DNA of 64,000 nt, from positions 1 to 64,000 of the forward strand of contig JBPBQZ010000085.1 in the NCBI GenBank assembly GCA_050955105.1, in the 5' to 3' direction. The notes beneath the pieces were generated by a model, which had not been told where the DNA came from, ran no database searches, and worked only from the letters and a program-made list of their open reading frames with translations. Source of the stretch: JBPBQZ01 sp050955105 (GTDB taxonomy: Bacteria > Pseudomonadota > Gammaproteobacteria > Burkholderiales > Burkholderiaceae). Below, piece by piece: positions 43,366 through 51,804 of this stretch; position 1 is the stretch's first letter; each line of letters begins with the position of its first letter. Both the position numbers and the translations under genes were made by a program.

Positions 43366-45075
43366 CTAGCGACCTGCTTCCGCCCACCGCAGCAGCTCGT
43401 CCTTCCGCACCTTGCCCGTGCCGGTCAACGGGAAGGCATCGACCACGCGAATCTCCGGCACCTTATAGCTGGCCATCACCTCGCGGCACCAGGTGGCAAG
43501 CGCTGCCTGGTCCAGTGCCGCTGGCGCATCCGGATCGGCCACCACAAAGGCCACCGGCAATTGTCCGCGCTCACCGTCTTCGCGTCCCACCACCGCGCAC
43601 GATTGCACACCGGGATGACGCACCAGCATGGCCTCGAGCTCCGACGGAAACACGCTCATGCCTTTCACTTTGAGCATTTCCTTGCGCCGCCCCAGGTAAT
43701 GCAGATAGCCCGCTGCATCGAGCAAGCCGATATCGCCGGTATGCAGCCAGCCATCGCGCAGCATGCGCGCGCTGGCCTCGGCATTGTTCCAGTAGCCCTT
43801 CGCAAGGGAAGGCGAACGCACGCAGATCTCGCCCTCGGCGCCCAGCGCCAGGCGCTCGCCCGTCTCGAAATCGCAGATCTTGAATTCAGTGCCGGGCACC
43901 GGCAAGCCGACGAATACCGGCCGCGCCTTCAAATCAAAATCGTCGATATCCATGCCGACCGTGAAGGTGTCGTTGGTATGCGTCTCGGTCATGCCGAAGG
44001 GCGCGGACAGCAGGGTCGTGCCAGTTAGCGCTTGCCAGCGCCGCCGATAGTCGGCATTCAGCTTCTTGACGAAGGACACCGCGCGGCAGCGCCGCAGCGA
44101 GGTGAGATCGAATTCGCCGACGCGCGGATGTTCCATTACCTCGATCGCGCTATCCATGGGCATCGCCACGAAGGTGCCACGATGCTGATGCACCGCCTGC
44201 ATGAACGCCAACGCATCCCAGCGCGCCATCAGTACGACGCCGGCGCCGGCGAACATCGGATGGATCATCCCGATATTCTCGCCGGCGATCCAGAACTGCG
44301 GCCAGAACGACACCACCATGCCGTTCGGGTCCAGCCCGCCCACGTGATAGTTCGACGCGGCCGTATAGATCATGTCGCCTTGCGTATGGATGCAGCCCTT
44401 CGGCAAGCCCGTGGTGCCGCCGGTGTAGTTCAGCGCGGCGGGCGCATCCAGCGTAGGCACCGGCATCGGCGGCGGCGCGGTGATGGCGCGCAATGCCGGC
44501 AAGAGGTCGATCGCATCGGCGCAGGCAACGCGCGGGGCACGCAGCATGTCGGGAATCGGCAGCGCTGGCCGCGCCGGCAGCACTTCCTCGAAGCTCGTGA
44601 CGAACACCACGCGCAGTGCGCTGTCGCTTTTGACTTCGCGCACCACCGGCATCAACGCGTCGAGCACGACGATGGCGCTGGCCTGCGAATCGATTAGTTG
44701 ATGGCGCGCCTCGTAGGCGGTCGACATCGGGCTGAGCGGCGCGTAGATGGCGCCGCGTTTCAAAATACCGTAGAAGGCGATATTGAACTGCGGGCAGTTG
44801 GGCATCATCACTGATACCCGGTCGCCTATACCGATGCCGTGCTGTGCCAGCAGTGCGGCGAACTGGTCGCTGGCGCGGTCGAGCTGCGCGAAGCTCAGCA
44901 CGTGTCCGTAGAAGATGAGCGCCGGCTGGTCCGCTTGCACGCGCGCCCACGCGCGCAAATATTCACTCAGTGGTATCTCGCCATGTGGGTAGTAGCTGCC
45001 GCGCGGCAAGCTCGCCGGCCAGGCCTTGTCCCACAACGCGCGCAAGCTGTCGGTCTGTTGTTCAGTGCTTTCCAT
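43366..45075 (-). CDS. AMP-dependent acid-CoA ligase
   Basis: 569 residues of the ANL superfamily. The ATP loop is NYTGGTTGLPKGCIH, the adenylate-binding region is LSAPFGMTETHTND, and the C-terminal domain has GWLHTGDIGLLDAAGYLHYL, KGMSVFPSELEAM and the catalytic TGTGKVRKDEL. It activates a carboxylic acid to an acyl-CoA. It lies 43 bp after the CaiB/BaiF transferase gene in an apparent operon and converges with the carboxylase gene, so both may serve one pathway. The acid is unknown. Confidence 0.92.
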   Translation of the reverse strand: MESTEQQTDSLRALWDKAWPASLPRGSYYPHGEIPLSEYLRAWARVQADQPALIFYGHVLSFAQLDRASDQFAALLAQHGIGIGDRVSVMMPNCPQFNIAFYGILKRGAIYAPLSPMSTAYEARHQLIDSQASAIVVLDALMPVVREVKSDSALRVVFVTSFEEVLPARPALPIPDMLRAPRVACADAIDLLPALRAITAPPPMPVPTLDAPAALNYTGGTTGLPKGCIHTQGDMIYTAASNYHVGGLDPNGMVVSFWPQFWIAGENIGMIHPMFAGAGVVLMARWDALAFMQAVHQHRGTFVAMPMDSAIEVMEHPRVGEFDLTSLRRCRAVSFVKKLNADYRRRWQALTGTTLLSAPFGMTETHTNDTFTVGMDIDDFDLKARPVFVGLPVPGTEFKICDFETGERLALGAEGEICVRSPSLAKGYWNNAEASARMLRDGWLHTGDIGLLDAAGYLHYLGRRKEMLKVKGMSVFPSELEAMLVRHPGVQSCAVVGREDGERGQLPVAFVVADPDAPAALDQAALATWCREVMASYKVPEIRVVDAFPLTGTGKVRKDELLRWAEAGR

Positions 45076-45118
45076 GATCGATGTCCGGTTGTCGACTCAT
45101 TGCCACGAGGGCGGTCCA

Positions 45119-46324
45119 CTAGCCCACTACGCCGCTATCTCGCAATTGCCGAATCGCCTCGGCGTCGTAGCCATGGGCTTGCAAGATCTCATCGCTATGC
45201 TGACCGACGGCGGGCGCCGGCCGCGGCCGCACCTTGTTTTCGTCGGACAAGCGAAACGGGCTATCCACCGTGAGGCCGCTGCCCGGGATGCCGTCACCGG
45301 GTACCAACGCGCCGGCAATGCGCATCTGTTCGTCGTGCAGCGCATCGGCGCTGCGCGCGACGATGCCCACGGTATGGCCGGCGTCCTCGAACAAGCTCTG
45401 CCAGGCGTCGCTATCGCGCTGCGCGAAAGCACCATCCAGTTGCGCGGCCAATTCGGCGGCGTGTTCGCGCCGCGCCGGCGAATCGATAAAGCGCGGGTCG
45501 CTCAGCAGATGGCTGAGGCCAACTAGCGCGGCGAAGCTCGGCCACATGCGTTCTTCGGCGATCAGGCTGAGGATGAACCAGCGTGCGTCGCGGCAGCGGT
45601 AGTAATTGGCCAGCGCGTTGCGTGGGCGTTGCCGCGGTTGCCGATAGACCACTTCACCGCCGACTAGTGCAGCCTGGATCGACATGGCATTGGCCCAGGC
45701 GCCGTTGGCGATCAGCGAGGAACTGACCATACCGCCTTGGCCGGTACGTTCGCGACGATACAAGGCTGTGACGATGGCACCGTACAGCATGCCGCCACTG
45801 GGCTGATCGCCCATGCCGTTGGCAGCGCTTGCCGGCGGCCCGTCGGGATCGGGACGCACCAGATCGGCCAGGCCGCTGCGCGACCAATATGCAGTGGCGT
45901 CGAATCCCGGCTTCGCGGCTTCCGGCCCGGTTTCGCCATAGCCGGTGAACGACGCATAGATCAGGCGCGGATTCAGCCCATTGAGTTGTTCGTAAGTCAA
46001 ACCCAGGCTGCCGCGCACGTGCGGCGGATAGTTGGTGATCAGCACATCGGCGGCTTGCACTAGACGCTGCAGTACCTGTTGACCTTCCGGGCGCTTCAGA
46101 TTCAACGCCAGCGCGCGACGGTTGCGCGCCGCCATCGTCCACAGGTAGTTGTGGTCCGAAATTGCCTGGTTCGGCATCCGATACACCTTGCGGAAAGGGT
46201 CGCCATCACCGGGCGCTTCGATCTTGATCACATCGGCGCCGAAGTCCGACAGAATCGTCGCGGCGCCCGGCGCTGCGATATAACCCGCTACGTCGAGCAC
46301 CTTCAGGCCGTCGAATACCCGCAT
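45119..46324 (-). CDS. CaiB/BaiF (class III) CoA-transferase
   Basis: 401 residues. The N-terminal GLKVLDVAGYIAAPGAATIL, SDFGADVIKIEAP and the LNLKRPEGQQVL stretch are class III CoA-transferase signatures; the catalytic aspartate is expected in the GFDATAYWSRSGL region. It would move CoA from one acyl-CoA to another acid. ATG at 46324 was chosen over 46336 and 46498 because GGAG lies 8-11 nt upstream and the family begins here. The promoter carries overlapping TGGT-type palindromes. Confidence 0.9.
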   Translation of the reverse strand: MRVFDGLKVLDVAGYIAAPGAATILSDFGADVIKIEAPGDGDPFRKVYRMPNQAISDHNYLWTMAARNRRALALNLKRPEGQQVLQRLVQAADVLITNYPPHVRGSLGLTYEQLNGLNPRLIYASFTGYGETGPEAAKPGFDATAYWSRSGLADLVRPDPDGPPASAANGMGDQPSGGMLYGAIVTALYRRERTGQGGMVSSSLIANGAWANAMSIQAALVGGEVVYRQPRQRPRNALANYYRCRDARWFILSLIAEERMWPSFAALVGLSHLLSDPRFIDSPARREHAAELAAQLDGAFAQRDSDAWQSLFEDAGHTVGIVARSADALHDEQMRIAGALVPGDGIPGSGLTVDSPFRLSDENKVRPRPAPAVGQHSDEILQAHGYDAEAIRQLRDSGVVG

Positions 46325-46400
46325 TGCCGTCTCCATTTTTATTGTTGGTTCGCAAGCGTTGCCGCGCGACGCCAGCCCTTGTTTGGGCAGCGGCTGCTTA

Positions 46401-46426
46401 AACCATTGATCAATGGTTGTACCATT
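46401..46426. promoter_or_regulatory. Overlapping GntR/FCD-type operators upstream of the CoA-transferase gene
   Basis: AACCATTGATCAATGGTT (46401-46418) is a perfect 18-bp palindrome. It shares its right arm with AATGGT-TGT-ACCATT (46412-46426), the same 15-mer as at 38568. Three half-sites in a row could bind a regulator in two registers. The 385-bp gap 46325-46709 otherwise holds the second operator (46486-46513) and no gene. Confidence 0.65.
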
Positions 46427-46485
46427 CTGGATGGCCTGTGCCAGACGGTCAAGGGATGGAAAACCCGCTGTCGTTGGCAATAATT

Positions 46486-46513
46486 CATTGGTTGTCATAT
46501 GGTAGAACCAATG
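46486..46513. promoter_or_regulatory. Second operator cluster, CoA-transferase/MFS divergent region
   Basis: CATTGGTT (46486-46493) and AACCAATG (46506-46513) are perfect 8-bp inverted arms. Inside them ATGGT-AGA-ACCAA (46499-46511) repeats the TGGT-N3-ACCA pattern. It lies about 200 bp before the MFS gene on the plus strand. Confidence 0.5.
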
Positions 46514-46709
46514 CTAACCTTTCAATCCGCTGGTCTTCTATTGCGGTTTGCAAACACTGCGACGGTGGCCACGCCCGTGTTGGTTCCAGCCCGATTTGTG
46601 AGATGGCTTGCTGCTGCTGCGTGCGGCAGGCCTGCCGGCGGTCGGGCCGGCAGTCAATCTATCTATTCCATACCGTCTGCATATCGAGCAACGGTGTAAC
46701 AGGCCTGCG

Positions 46710-47972
46710 ATGAATACCTCGGTTCCGGCGGAGTCCGCGCTGTCCCGCCTGTTTCCCGCCCTGGGCGACCCTGCAGTGCGCCTGTATCTCACCGGGCAGA
46801 TCGTTTCCGTGATGGGTTCGTGGGTGCTCGATATCACCCTCAATCTGCTGACCTGGCACCTGACCGGGTCGCCGTCGTCGCTCGGTCTGTTGAACTTCCT
46901 GATCTACGCGCCCACGGTCGTCGTCACGCCGCTGTTTTCTTCGATTCTCACGCGCGCCAATGCGCGCCGCGTCACTTTGCGGGTGATCTTCGGTACCTTG
47001 ATGGTCGGCCTCACGCTGACCGTGCTGATGGGCACCGGGCTGCTCAGCATGACCATCATCTTCATGGTCGCCGGCGTGCGCGGCTTGCTGAACGGCATGG
47101 AGATGCCATCGCGGCAGATGGTCATGACCGCCGCCACCGACGATCCGGTGCGCGTGGCGAATGCGGTGGCGATGAACACCATGGTGTTCCAGGTGGCGCG
47201 CATGCTCGGCCCGGCGATCGCCGCGGCCATGTTCACCACGATCGGCCCTACCTGGGCGTTCGGCTTGAGCACGGCCGCGTTCGCCTTCATGTTGTATTGC
47301 GTGCTGCGCCTGCCGGTGGTCGAGTCGACCGAGCACATGGCGGCCAAGGTGGGTCCTTCGGGGATTCGCGCCGCCATGAAATTCGTGCGCTACGATCGTT
47401 TCGGCGCTTTGTTTTTTCCGGTGACCATCAGCATGGCGTTCTTCGTGGGCGCCTATCAAACCCTGGTGCCGGTGCTGGCGAGCCGTGTCTATGGCGACGC
47501 CGCCACCTTTACCGGCATGTTCTTCGGCGCGGCCGGTGGCGGCGCGCTGGTAGCGGCCATCGTGCTGTCGTCACGTTTCATCATGCCCGCGGTCAAGCAT
47601 CTGAGCGTGCTAATGGCATGGATGATCGCCGCCGCGCTGTGCCTGATTGGCGCGACCCGACATGCGGCGGTGGTCATGCCGTGTTTCTTCGTGATCGGTT
47701 TTGGCTTGACGATGATTTCGACCGGCACCAACGCGGTGATGCAGCGCAACGCGCCCTCGTCCTTGCGCGGCGGTTTGATCGGGCTGTTCCTGGCCGCCTA
47801 TAACGGCCTGCTGCCGTTGTCGCAGTTGTTGGGCGGCGCGCTGGCCGAATGGCTCAATGTGCGCATGACCTTCGTCATCATGGGCAGCGGTCTGGCGCTC
47901 ACCATCTTGTGTTTCTTCGCACCGCGCTGGTTGAGCCACGGCCGGCTGGTGTTGGATGGGGAAGTGATTTAG
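46710..47972 (+). CDS. MFS transporter, EntS/MFS_3-like exporter group
   Basis: 420 residues with about 12 membrane segments. GDPAVRLYLTGQIVSVMGSW, MEMPSRQMVMTAATDDPVRV and ANAVAMNTMVFQVARMLGPA are typical of the MFS_3 (enterobactin exporter-like) group. The start at 46710 gives a short hydrophilic N-terminus; the 34-codon upstream extension is not conserved in pattern. It is divergent from the CoA-transferase gene and shares its operator region, so it may move the same acid or a by-product. The following 248 bp (47973-48220) contain no gene. Confidence 0.85.
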   Translation: MNTSVPAESALSRLFPALGDPAVRLYLTGQIVSVMGSWVLDITLNLLTWHLTGSPSSLGLLNFLIYAPTVVVTPLFSSILTRANARRVTLRVIFGTLMVGLTLTVLMGTGLLSMTIIFMVAGVRGLLNGMEMPSRQMVMTAATDDPVRVANAVAMNTMVFQVARMLGPAIAAAMFTTIGPTWAFGLSTAAFAFMLYCVLRLPVVESTEHMAAKVGPSGIRAAMKFVRYDRFGALFFPVTISMAFFVGAYQTLVPVLASRVYGDAATFTGMFFGAAGGGALVAAIVLSSRFIMPAVKHLSVLMAWMIAAALCLIGATRHAAVVMPCFFVIGFGLTMISTGTNAVMQRNAPSSLRGGLIGLFLAAYNGLLPLSQLLGGALAEWLNVRMTFVIMGSGLALTILCFFAPRWLSHGRLVLDGEVI

Positions 47973-48184
47973 CCCGCTCCAACCCCGTCCGTCCTCCTGA
48001 CTCCACGCACCGTCTCCCGTCTTAACCCCCCGTAGCGCGCTTTCCCGCTCTCGCGAATTCTCCCCTCGATTACGCCGCATCAGCGCGCCGCCCTGTCAGT
48101 CCATAGCCTGCGCCCCCACGCGTCGGCACCGATCCGCCTCGTCTTCGAAACCCCTATACAAGAATTATTTGAAGCGTTATGTTC

Positions 48185-48203
48185 TTCATAACGTCATTAT
48201 GAA
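48185..48203. promoter_or_regulatory. Palindrome TTCATAA-CGTCA-TTATGAA, candidate operator
   Basis: This perfect 7+5+7 AT-rich inverted repeat lies 17 nt before the first gene of the 48.2-59.2 kb cluster, overlapping the expected promoter or early leader. The IclR regulator encoded at 57393 is the nearest candidate binder. Confidence 0.55.
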
Positions 48204-48220
48204 AAACAGGTTCTCGCACG

Positions 48221-49426
48221 ATGTTACGCACGTCATCCCGGTTGAACCGCATCAATCCGTCGGCCAGCATCGCCGTCACACAGCGTGCGCGCGATCTGGT
48301 CGTCGCCGGTAAAGACGTCATTGCGCTGAGCGCCGGCGAGCCGGATTTCGCCACGCCGTCGCATATTGTCGAAGCCGCCGCCCGCGCCGCCGCGCGCGGC
48401 GAAACGCGTTACCCGCCGGTGTGCGGCATCCCGGCGCTGCGCGAGGCGATCGTCAGCAAATTCAAACGCGAGAACCAACTGGACTACTTCGTCTCGCAAA
48501 CCATTGTCTCGACCGGCGGCAAGCAAGTCATTGCCAATGCGCTGCTGGCCACTGTGGATGCCGGCGACGAGGTGGTGGTGCCGGCGCCTTTCTGGGTGTC
48601 GTATCCCGAAATAGTGGCGTTCTGCGGTGGCACCGCCGTGCTTGCCGCGGTACGTGCCGAAGACGCGTTCAAGTTGACGGCGGAAACCCTCGACGCGGCC
48701 ATTACGCCGCGCACCAAATGGCTGATCTTCAATTCGCCGTGCAATCCTTCGGGCGCCGCCTATACGCGCACTGAATTGAAAGCGCTCACCGACGTGCTGA
48801 TGCGCCATCCGCATGTGTGGGTCATGACCGACGATATGTACGAGCATCTGGTCTACGGCGATTTCGAATTCACGACGATGGCACAGGTCGAGCCCGGCCT
48901 GATCGAGCGCACGCTCACCGTCAATGGCGTCTCGAAAGCCTATGCCATGACGGGCTGGCGCATTGGTTATGGCGCCGGCCCACAGGCCCTCATCAAGTCG
49001 ATGGAAACGATTCAGGGCCAGACCACCTCGGGCGCCTGCAGCATCGCGCAATGGGCCGCGGCCGAAGCGTTGAATGGTCCACAAGACTTCTTGCAAGAAT
49101 GGCGCGCGGTTTTTCAACGACGCCGGGATCTGGTGGTCGAGCAGTTGAACCGCGCGCCAGGCCTCGACTGCTTGACGCCGGAGGGCGCGTTCTACGTCTA
49201 TCCGTCGTGCGGACAGCTGCTCGGCAAACGCGCGCCGAATGGCAAGCGGCTGCTGACCGATCAGGACTTCACGATGGCACTGCTGGACACCGAAGGCGTG
49301 GCATTGGTGCACGGCTCGGCGTTCGGTTTAAGTCCCAATTTCAGAGTTTCATATGCTGCGTCGACGGCGAAGCTCGAAGAAGGCTGTCGACGCATTCAGC
49401 GTTTCTGCGCGCAACTCGCGGACTGA
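48221..49426 (+). CDS. Class I pyridoxal-phosphate aminotransferase
   Basis: 401 residues, aspartate aminotransferase subgroup Igamma. LSAGEPDFATPSHIVEAA, the NSPCNPSGAAYT motif, the PLP lysine K239 in NGVSKAYAMTGWRIGYGAG and the late FRVSYAAS arginine are present. It would transfer the amino group of an amino acid to 2-oxoglutarate or pyruvate. It is first in a same-strand cluster with a polar amino acid ABC transporter, oxoprolinase subunits and an aldolase, so the natural substrate is probably the imported compound. Confidence 0.92.
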   Translation: MLRTSSRLNRINPSASIAVTQRARDLVVAGKDVIALSAGEPDFATPSHIVEAAARAAARGETRYPPVCGIPALREAIVSKFKRENQLDYFVSQTIVSTGGKQVIANALLATVDAGDEVVVPAPFWVSYPEIVAFCGGTAVLAAVRAEDAFKLTAETLDAAITPRTKWLIFNSPCNPSGAAYTRTELKALTDVLMRHPHVWVMTDDMYEHLVYGDFEFTTMAQVEPGLIERTLTVNGVSKAYAMTGWRIGYGAGPQALIKSMETIQGQTTSGACSIAQWAAAEALNGPQDFLQEWRAVFQRRRDLVVEQLNRAPGLDCLTPEGAFYVYPSCGQLLGKRAPNGKRLLTDQDFTMALLDTEGVALVHGSAFGLSPNFRVSYAASTAKLEEGCRRIQRFCAQLAD

Positions 49427-49465
49427 TCTTAAAGCCCAGCTACTCCGTCTCCACTTACCGACCTC

Positions 49466-50164
49466 ATGGCTCTCTCCATCGACTTCTCTGATCTGCTGCA
49501 AGGCGAGAATCTGCACGCCATCGGCTCGGGAATCGCCGTGACCTTGGAACTGACGCTGCTCGCGTGGCTGCTTGCCATGGTGTTGGGCACGCTGCTGGCC
49601 GTCGTGCGCATGACAGAAAACCGCTGGGCTGAGGCGCTGGTTGGCGCGTATGTCGAATATCACCGCAACGTACCGATGCTGGTGCAGATATTCATCTGGT
49701 ATTTCGGCGTGCCGACGTTGTTGCCCGATGCGCTGCAACGCACCTTGAACAACCACGGCAGTGAATTCATTTTTTCCTGCATCGCCATCGGGCTTTGCGT
49801 GGCCGCCTATGTGTCCGAGGATTTGCGCGGCGGCATCCGTGCGATTCCCGCGTCGCAAAGCGAAGCGGGCAGGGTATTGGGATTGAGTTATCTGCAGACC
49901 TCGCGGCTGGTAGTAATGCCGCAAGCGGCGCGAATCGCCTTGCCGATGCTGGTCAATCACACGGTACTGCTGTTCAAGGGAACCAGTCTCGGCATGACCG
50001 TGGGCGTGGCCGAGCTGATGTATGCGACGCGCGAAATCGAATCGCGGACGTTCCGCACGTTCGAGATCTACGGTGTTGCAACGCTCGTTTATCTCGGTAT
50101 CTCAATATTGATCATGGTTGCCGGCGAGTTGCTCGAACGGCGCTATCAGCTCAGGGCGAGGTAG
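49466..50164 (+). CDS. Polar amino acid ABC transporter permease (GltJ-like)
   Basis: 232 residues, HisM/GlnP family. IGSGIAVTLELTLLAWLLAM begins the transmembrane domain and the ATPase-contact EAA loop is seen in RAIPASQSEAGRVLGLSYLQ. YVEYHRNVPMLVQIFIWYFG is the typical periplasmic-facing segment of glutamate/aspartate permeases. It forms a heterodimer with the next gene product, which starts 5 bp after this stop. Confidence 0.92.
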   Translation: MALSIDFSDLLQGENLHAIGSGIAVTLELTLLAWLLAMVLGTLLAVVRMTENRWAEALVGAYVEYHRNVPMLVQIFIWYFGVPTLLPDALQRTLNNHGSEFIFSCIAIGLCVAAYVSEDLRGGIRAIPASQSEAGRVLGLSYLQTSRLVVMPQAARIALPMLVNHTVLLFKGTSLGMTVGVAELMYATREIESRTFRTFEIYGVATLVYLGISILIMVAGELLERRYQLRAR

Positions 50165-50169
50165 CCAGC

Positions 50170-50898
50170 ATGGATATTATCGATATCGTTCGCCAGAACT
50201 GGTTGTTATTGCTGGTCGGCCAGTTCCCTTACGGGCCGATGGGCGGTTTGGTCCTGACCTTTCTGCTGTCGTTTCTCGGACTGGTTTTAGCTTTTGCGCT
50301 CGGGCTGTTGATCGCACTGGCGCGTATCAGCGCCTACAAGAGCCTGCGTATGCCTGCCACCGCACTGGTGTATCTGATGCGCGGCATACCATTGCTGATG
50401 CTGATTTTCTGGGCCTACTTCTTTGTGCCACTGGTGGTCGGCACCAGCGTCAGTGGCTTCACCACGATGCTGTGTTCGCTGGTTATTTATGAAAGCGCCT
50501 ATCTGGCGGAAATTATCCGCGCCGGTATCCAAGGCCTGCCGTCCGGTCAGCAAGAGGCTGCGCGTGCGCTGGGTTTAAGCGCCTGGCAGACGATGCGTCG
50601 CGTGATATTGCCGCAAGCGCTTTACAACATGATGCCCGCCATCATCAATCAACTGGCGATCACCATCATGGACACGTCGCTCGCTTCGGTTATCAGCGTC
50701 AACGAAGTGACATTCTCCGCCAATCAATTGAACGCCACCTTGCTCACCAAGCCGCTACAGGTGTACGCGATTTTGGCCGCCGTGTATTTCGTGCTGTGCT
50801 TTGCCCTGTCGCGGCTGGCCCATTTGCTGGAGAAAAGGGTGTCGCGCAAGCGTGCCGGCTATCGATCGCCAATACCGGTTTTGAATGTTCTCAACTGA
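50170..50898 (+). CDS. Polar amino acid ABC transporter permease (GltK-like)
   Basis: 242 residues. LVLTFLLSFLGLVLAFALGL opens the membrane domain, YLMRGIPLLMLIFWAYFFVP is the conserved R-G-x-P segment, and the EAA loop lies in GLPSGQQEAARALGLSAWQT. ATG at 50170 lies just after the preceding stop; the longer open frame is a shadow of the first permease. The stop is overlapped by the probable start of the ATPase gene. Confidence 0.92.
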   Translation: MDIIDIVRQNWLLLLVGQFPYGPMGGLVLTFLLSFLGLVLAFALGLLIALARISAYKSLRMPATALVYLMRGIPLLMLIFWAYFFVPLVVGTSVSGFTTMLCSLVIYESAYLAEIIRAGIQGLPSGQQEAARALGLSAWQTMRRVILPQALYNMMPAIINQLAITIMDTSLASVISVNEVTFSANQLNATLLTKPLQVYAILAAVYFVLCFALSRLAHLLEKRVSRKRAGYRSPIPVLNVLN

Positions 50899-51709
50899 AA
50901 GCAATCGAGCACAGCCCATGATGAACGAGCAGCCGGCGCATACAGAGCCCCAGGCCAAGTCGTCGGCGCAGACGGATGCCGTCATCAGCTTCGAACGCGT
51001 CGACAAATGGTATGGCGACCACCATGCACTGGTCGATTTCTCGGCGCGCATCCACAAGGCGGAAGTGGTTGTCGTATGCGGCCCGTCGGGCTCGGGTAAG
51101 TCGACTTTGATTCGAACCGTGAATCGCCTTGAAGAAATCCAGCGCGGCAAGATTCTGGTGGAACAAAAGGACATCCATGCACCCGGCGTCGATCTGAACC
51201 ATTTTCGCAGCCGCGTCGGTTTCGTGTTCCAGCAGTTCAATCTGTTTCCACATTTGTCGGTGATCGACAACATCGCGCTGGCGCCAATGCAGGTGCTGCG
51301 ATTGAAGAAAGCCGAAGCAAGGGAGCGCGCGCTGAGCTTGCTGGAGCGCGTCGGGCTCGCACATAAGGCCGACGCGCATCCGGCGCAATTGTCCGGCGGC
51401 CAGCAGCAGCGCGTGGCAATAGCGCGGGCCTTGGCGATGAATCCGCCGGTCATGCTGTTCGACGAACCCACTAGCGCACTCGATCCCGAAATGGTCGGCG
51501 AGGTATTGCAGGTGATGAAAGACCTGGCGCGCGACGGCATGACGATGATCTGCGTCACGCATGAAATGGGTTTCGCCCGCGAAGTGGCCGATCGAGTCTG
51601 GTTCATGGACGACGGCCGTCTGGTCGAGACCGGCGCGCCGCATGAATTCTTCCAACAGCCGAAGAGCGCACGCGCCGTCAAGTTTTTGTCCGATCTGCGT
51701 GCGCATTGA
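50885..51709 (+). CDS. Polar amino acid ABC transporter ATP-binding protein (GltL/GlnQ-like)
   Basis: 274 residues. Walker A is GPSGSGKST, the Q-loop is FVFQQFNLFPHLS, the signature is LSGGQQQRVAIARALAMNP and Walker B is VMLFDEPTSALDPE, with the H-loop in ICVTHEMGFAREVADRVWFM. It drives the two permeases. The ATG at 50885 overlaps the permease stop by 14 nt; ATG at 50918 is an equally plausible start, since neither has a strong ribosome site. The first 30 residues are not part of the ATPase domain. Confidence 0.93.
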   Translation: MFSTESNRAQPMMNEQPAHTEPQAKSSAQTDAVISFERVDKWYGDHHALVDFSARIHKAEVVVVCGPSGSGKSTLIRTVNRLEEIQRGKILVEQKDIHAPGVDLNHFRSRVGFVFQQFNLFPHLSVIDNIALAPMQVLRLKKAEARERALSLLERVGLAHKADAHPAQLSGGQQQRVAIARALAMNPPVMLFDEPTSALDPEMVGEVLQVMKDLARDGMTMICVTHEMGFAREVADRVWFMDDGRLVETGAPHEFFQQPKSARAVKFLSDLRAH

Positions 51710-51804
51710 CGCGCTCGGCGCAAGGCAATTGCAGGGCAATCACAGACCGTCCGCGAGTTGATCGAAGCGGCCATTTTATGTTGCACTATTCAGGAAGGTG
51801 TTTC

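Noticed and set aside
46659..47459. 266-codon open frame antisense to the MFS gene, rich in His and Arg
   Set aside because: A shadow of a membrane-protein gene; such His-rich antisense frames recur opposite hydrophobic coding sequence here.
48233..49312. 359-codon open frame antisense to the aminotransferase gene
   Set aside because: The plus-strand protein has intact catalytic motifs; the antisense product is low-complexity, rich in Arg, His and Gly, and has no ribosome site.
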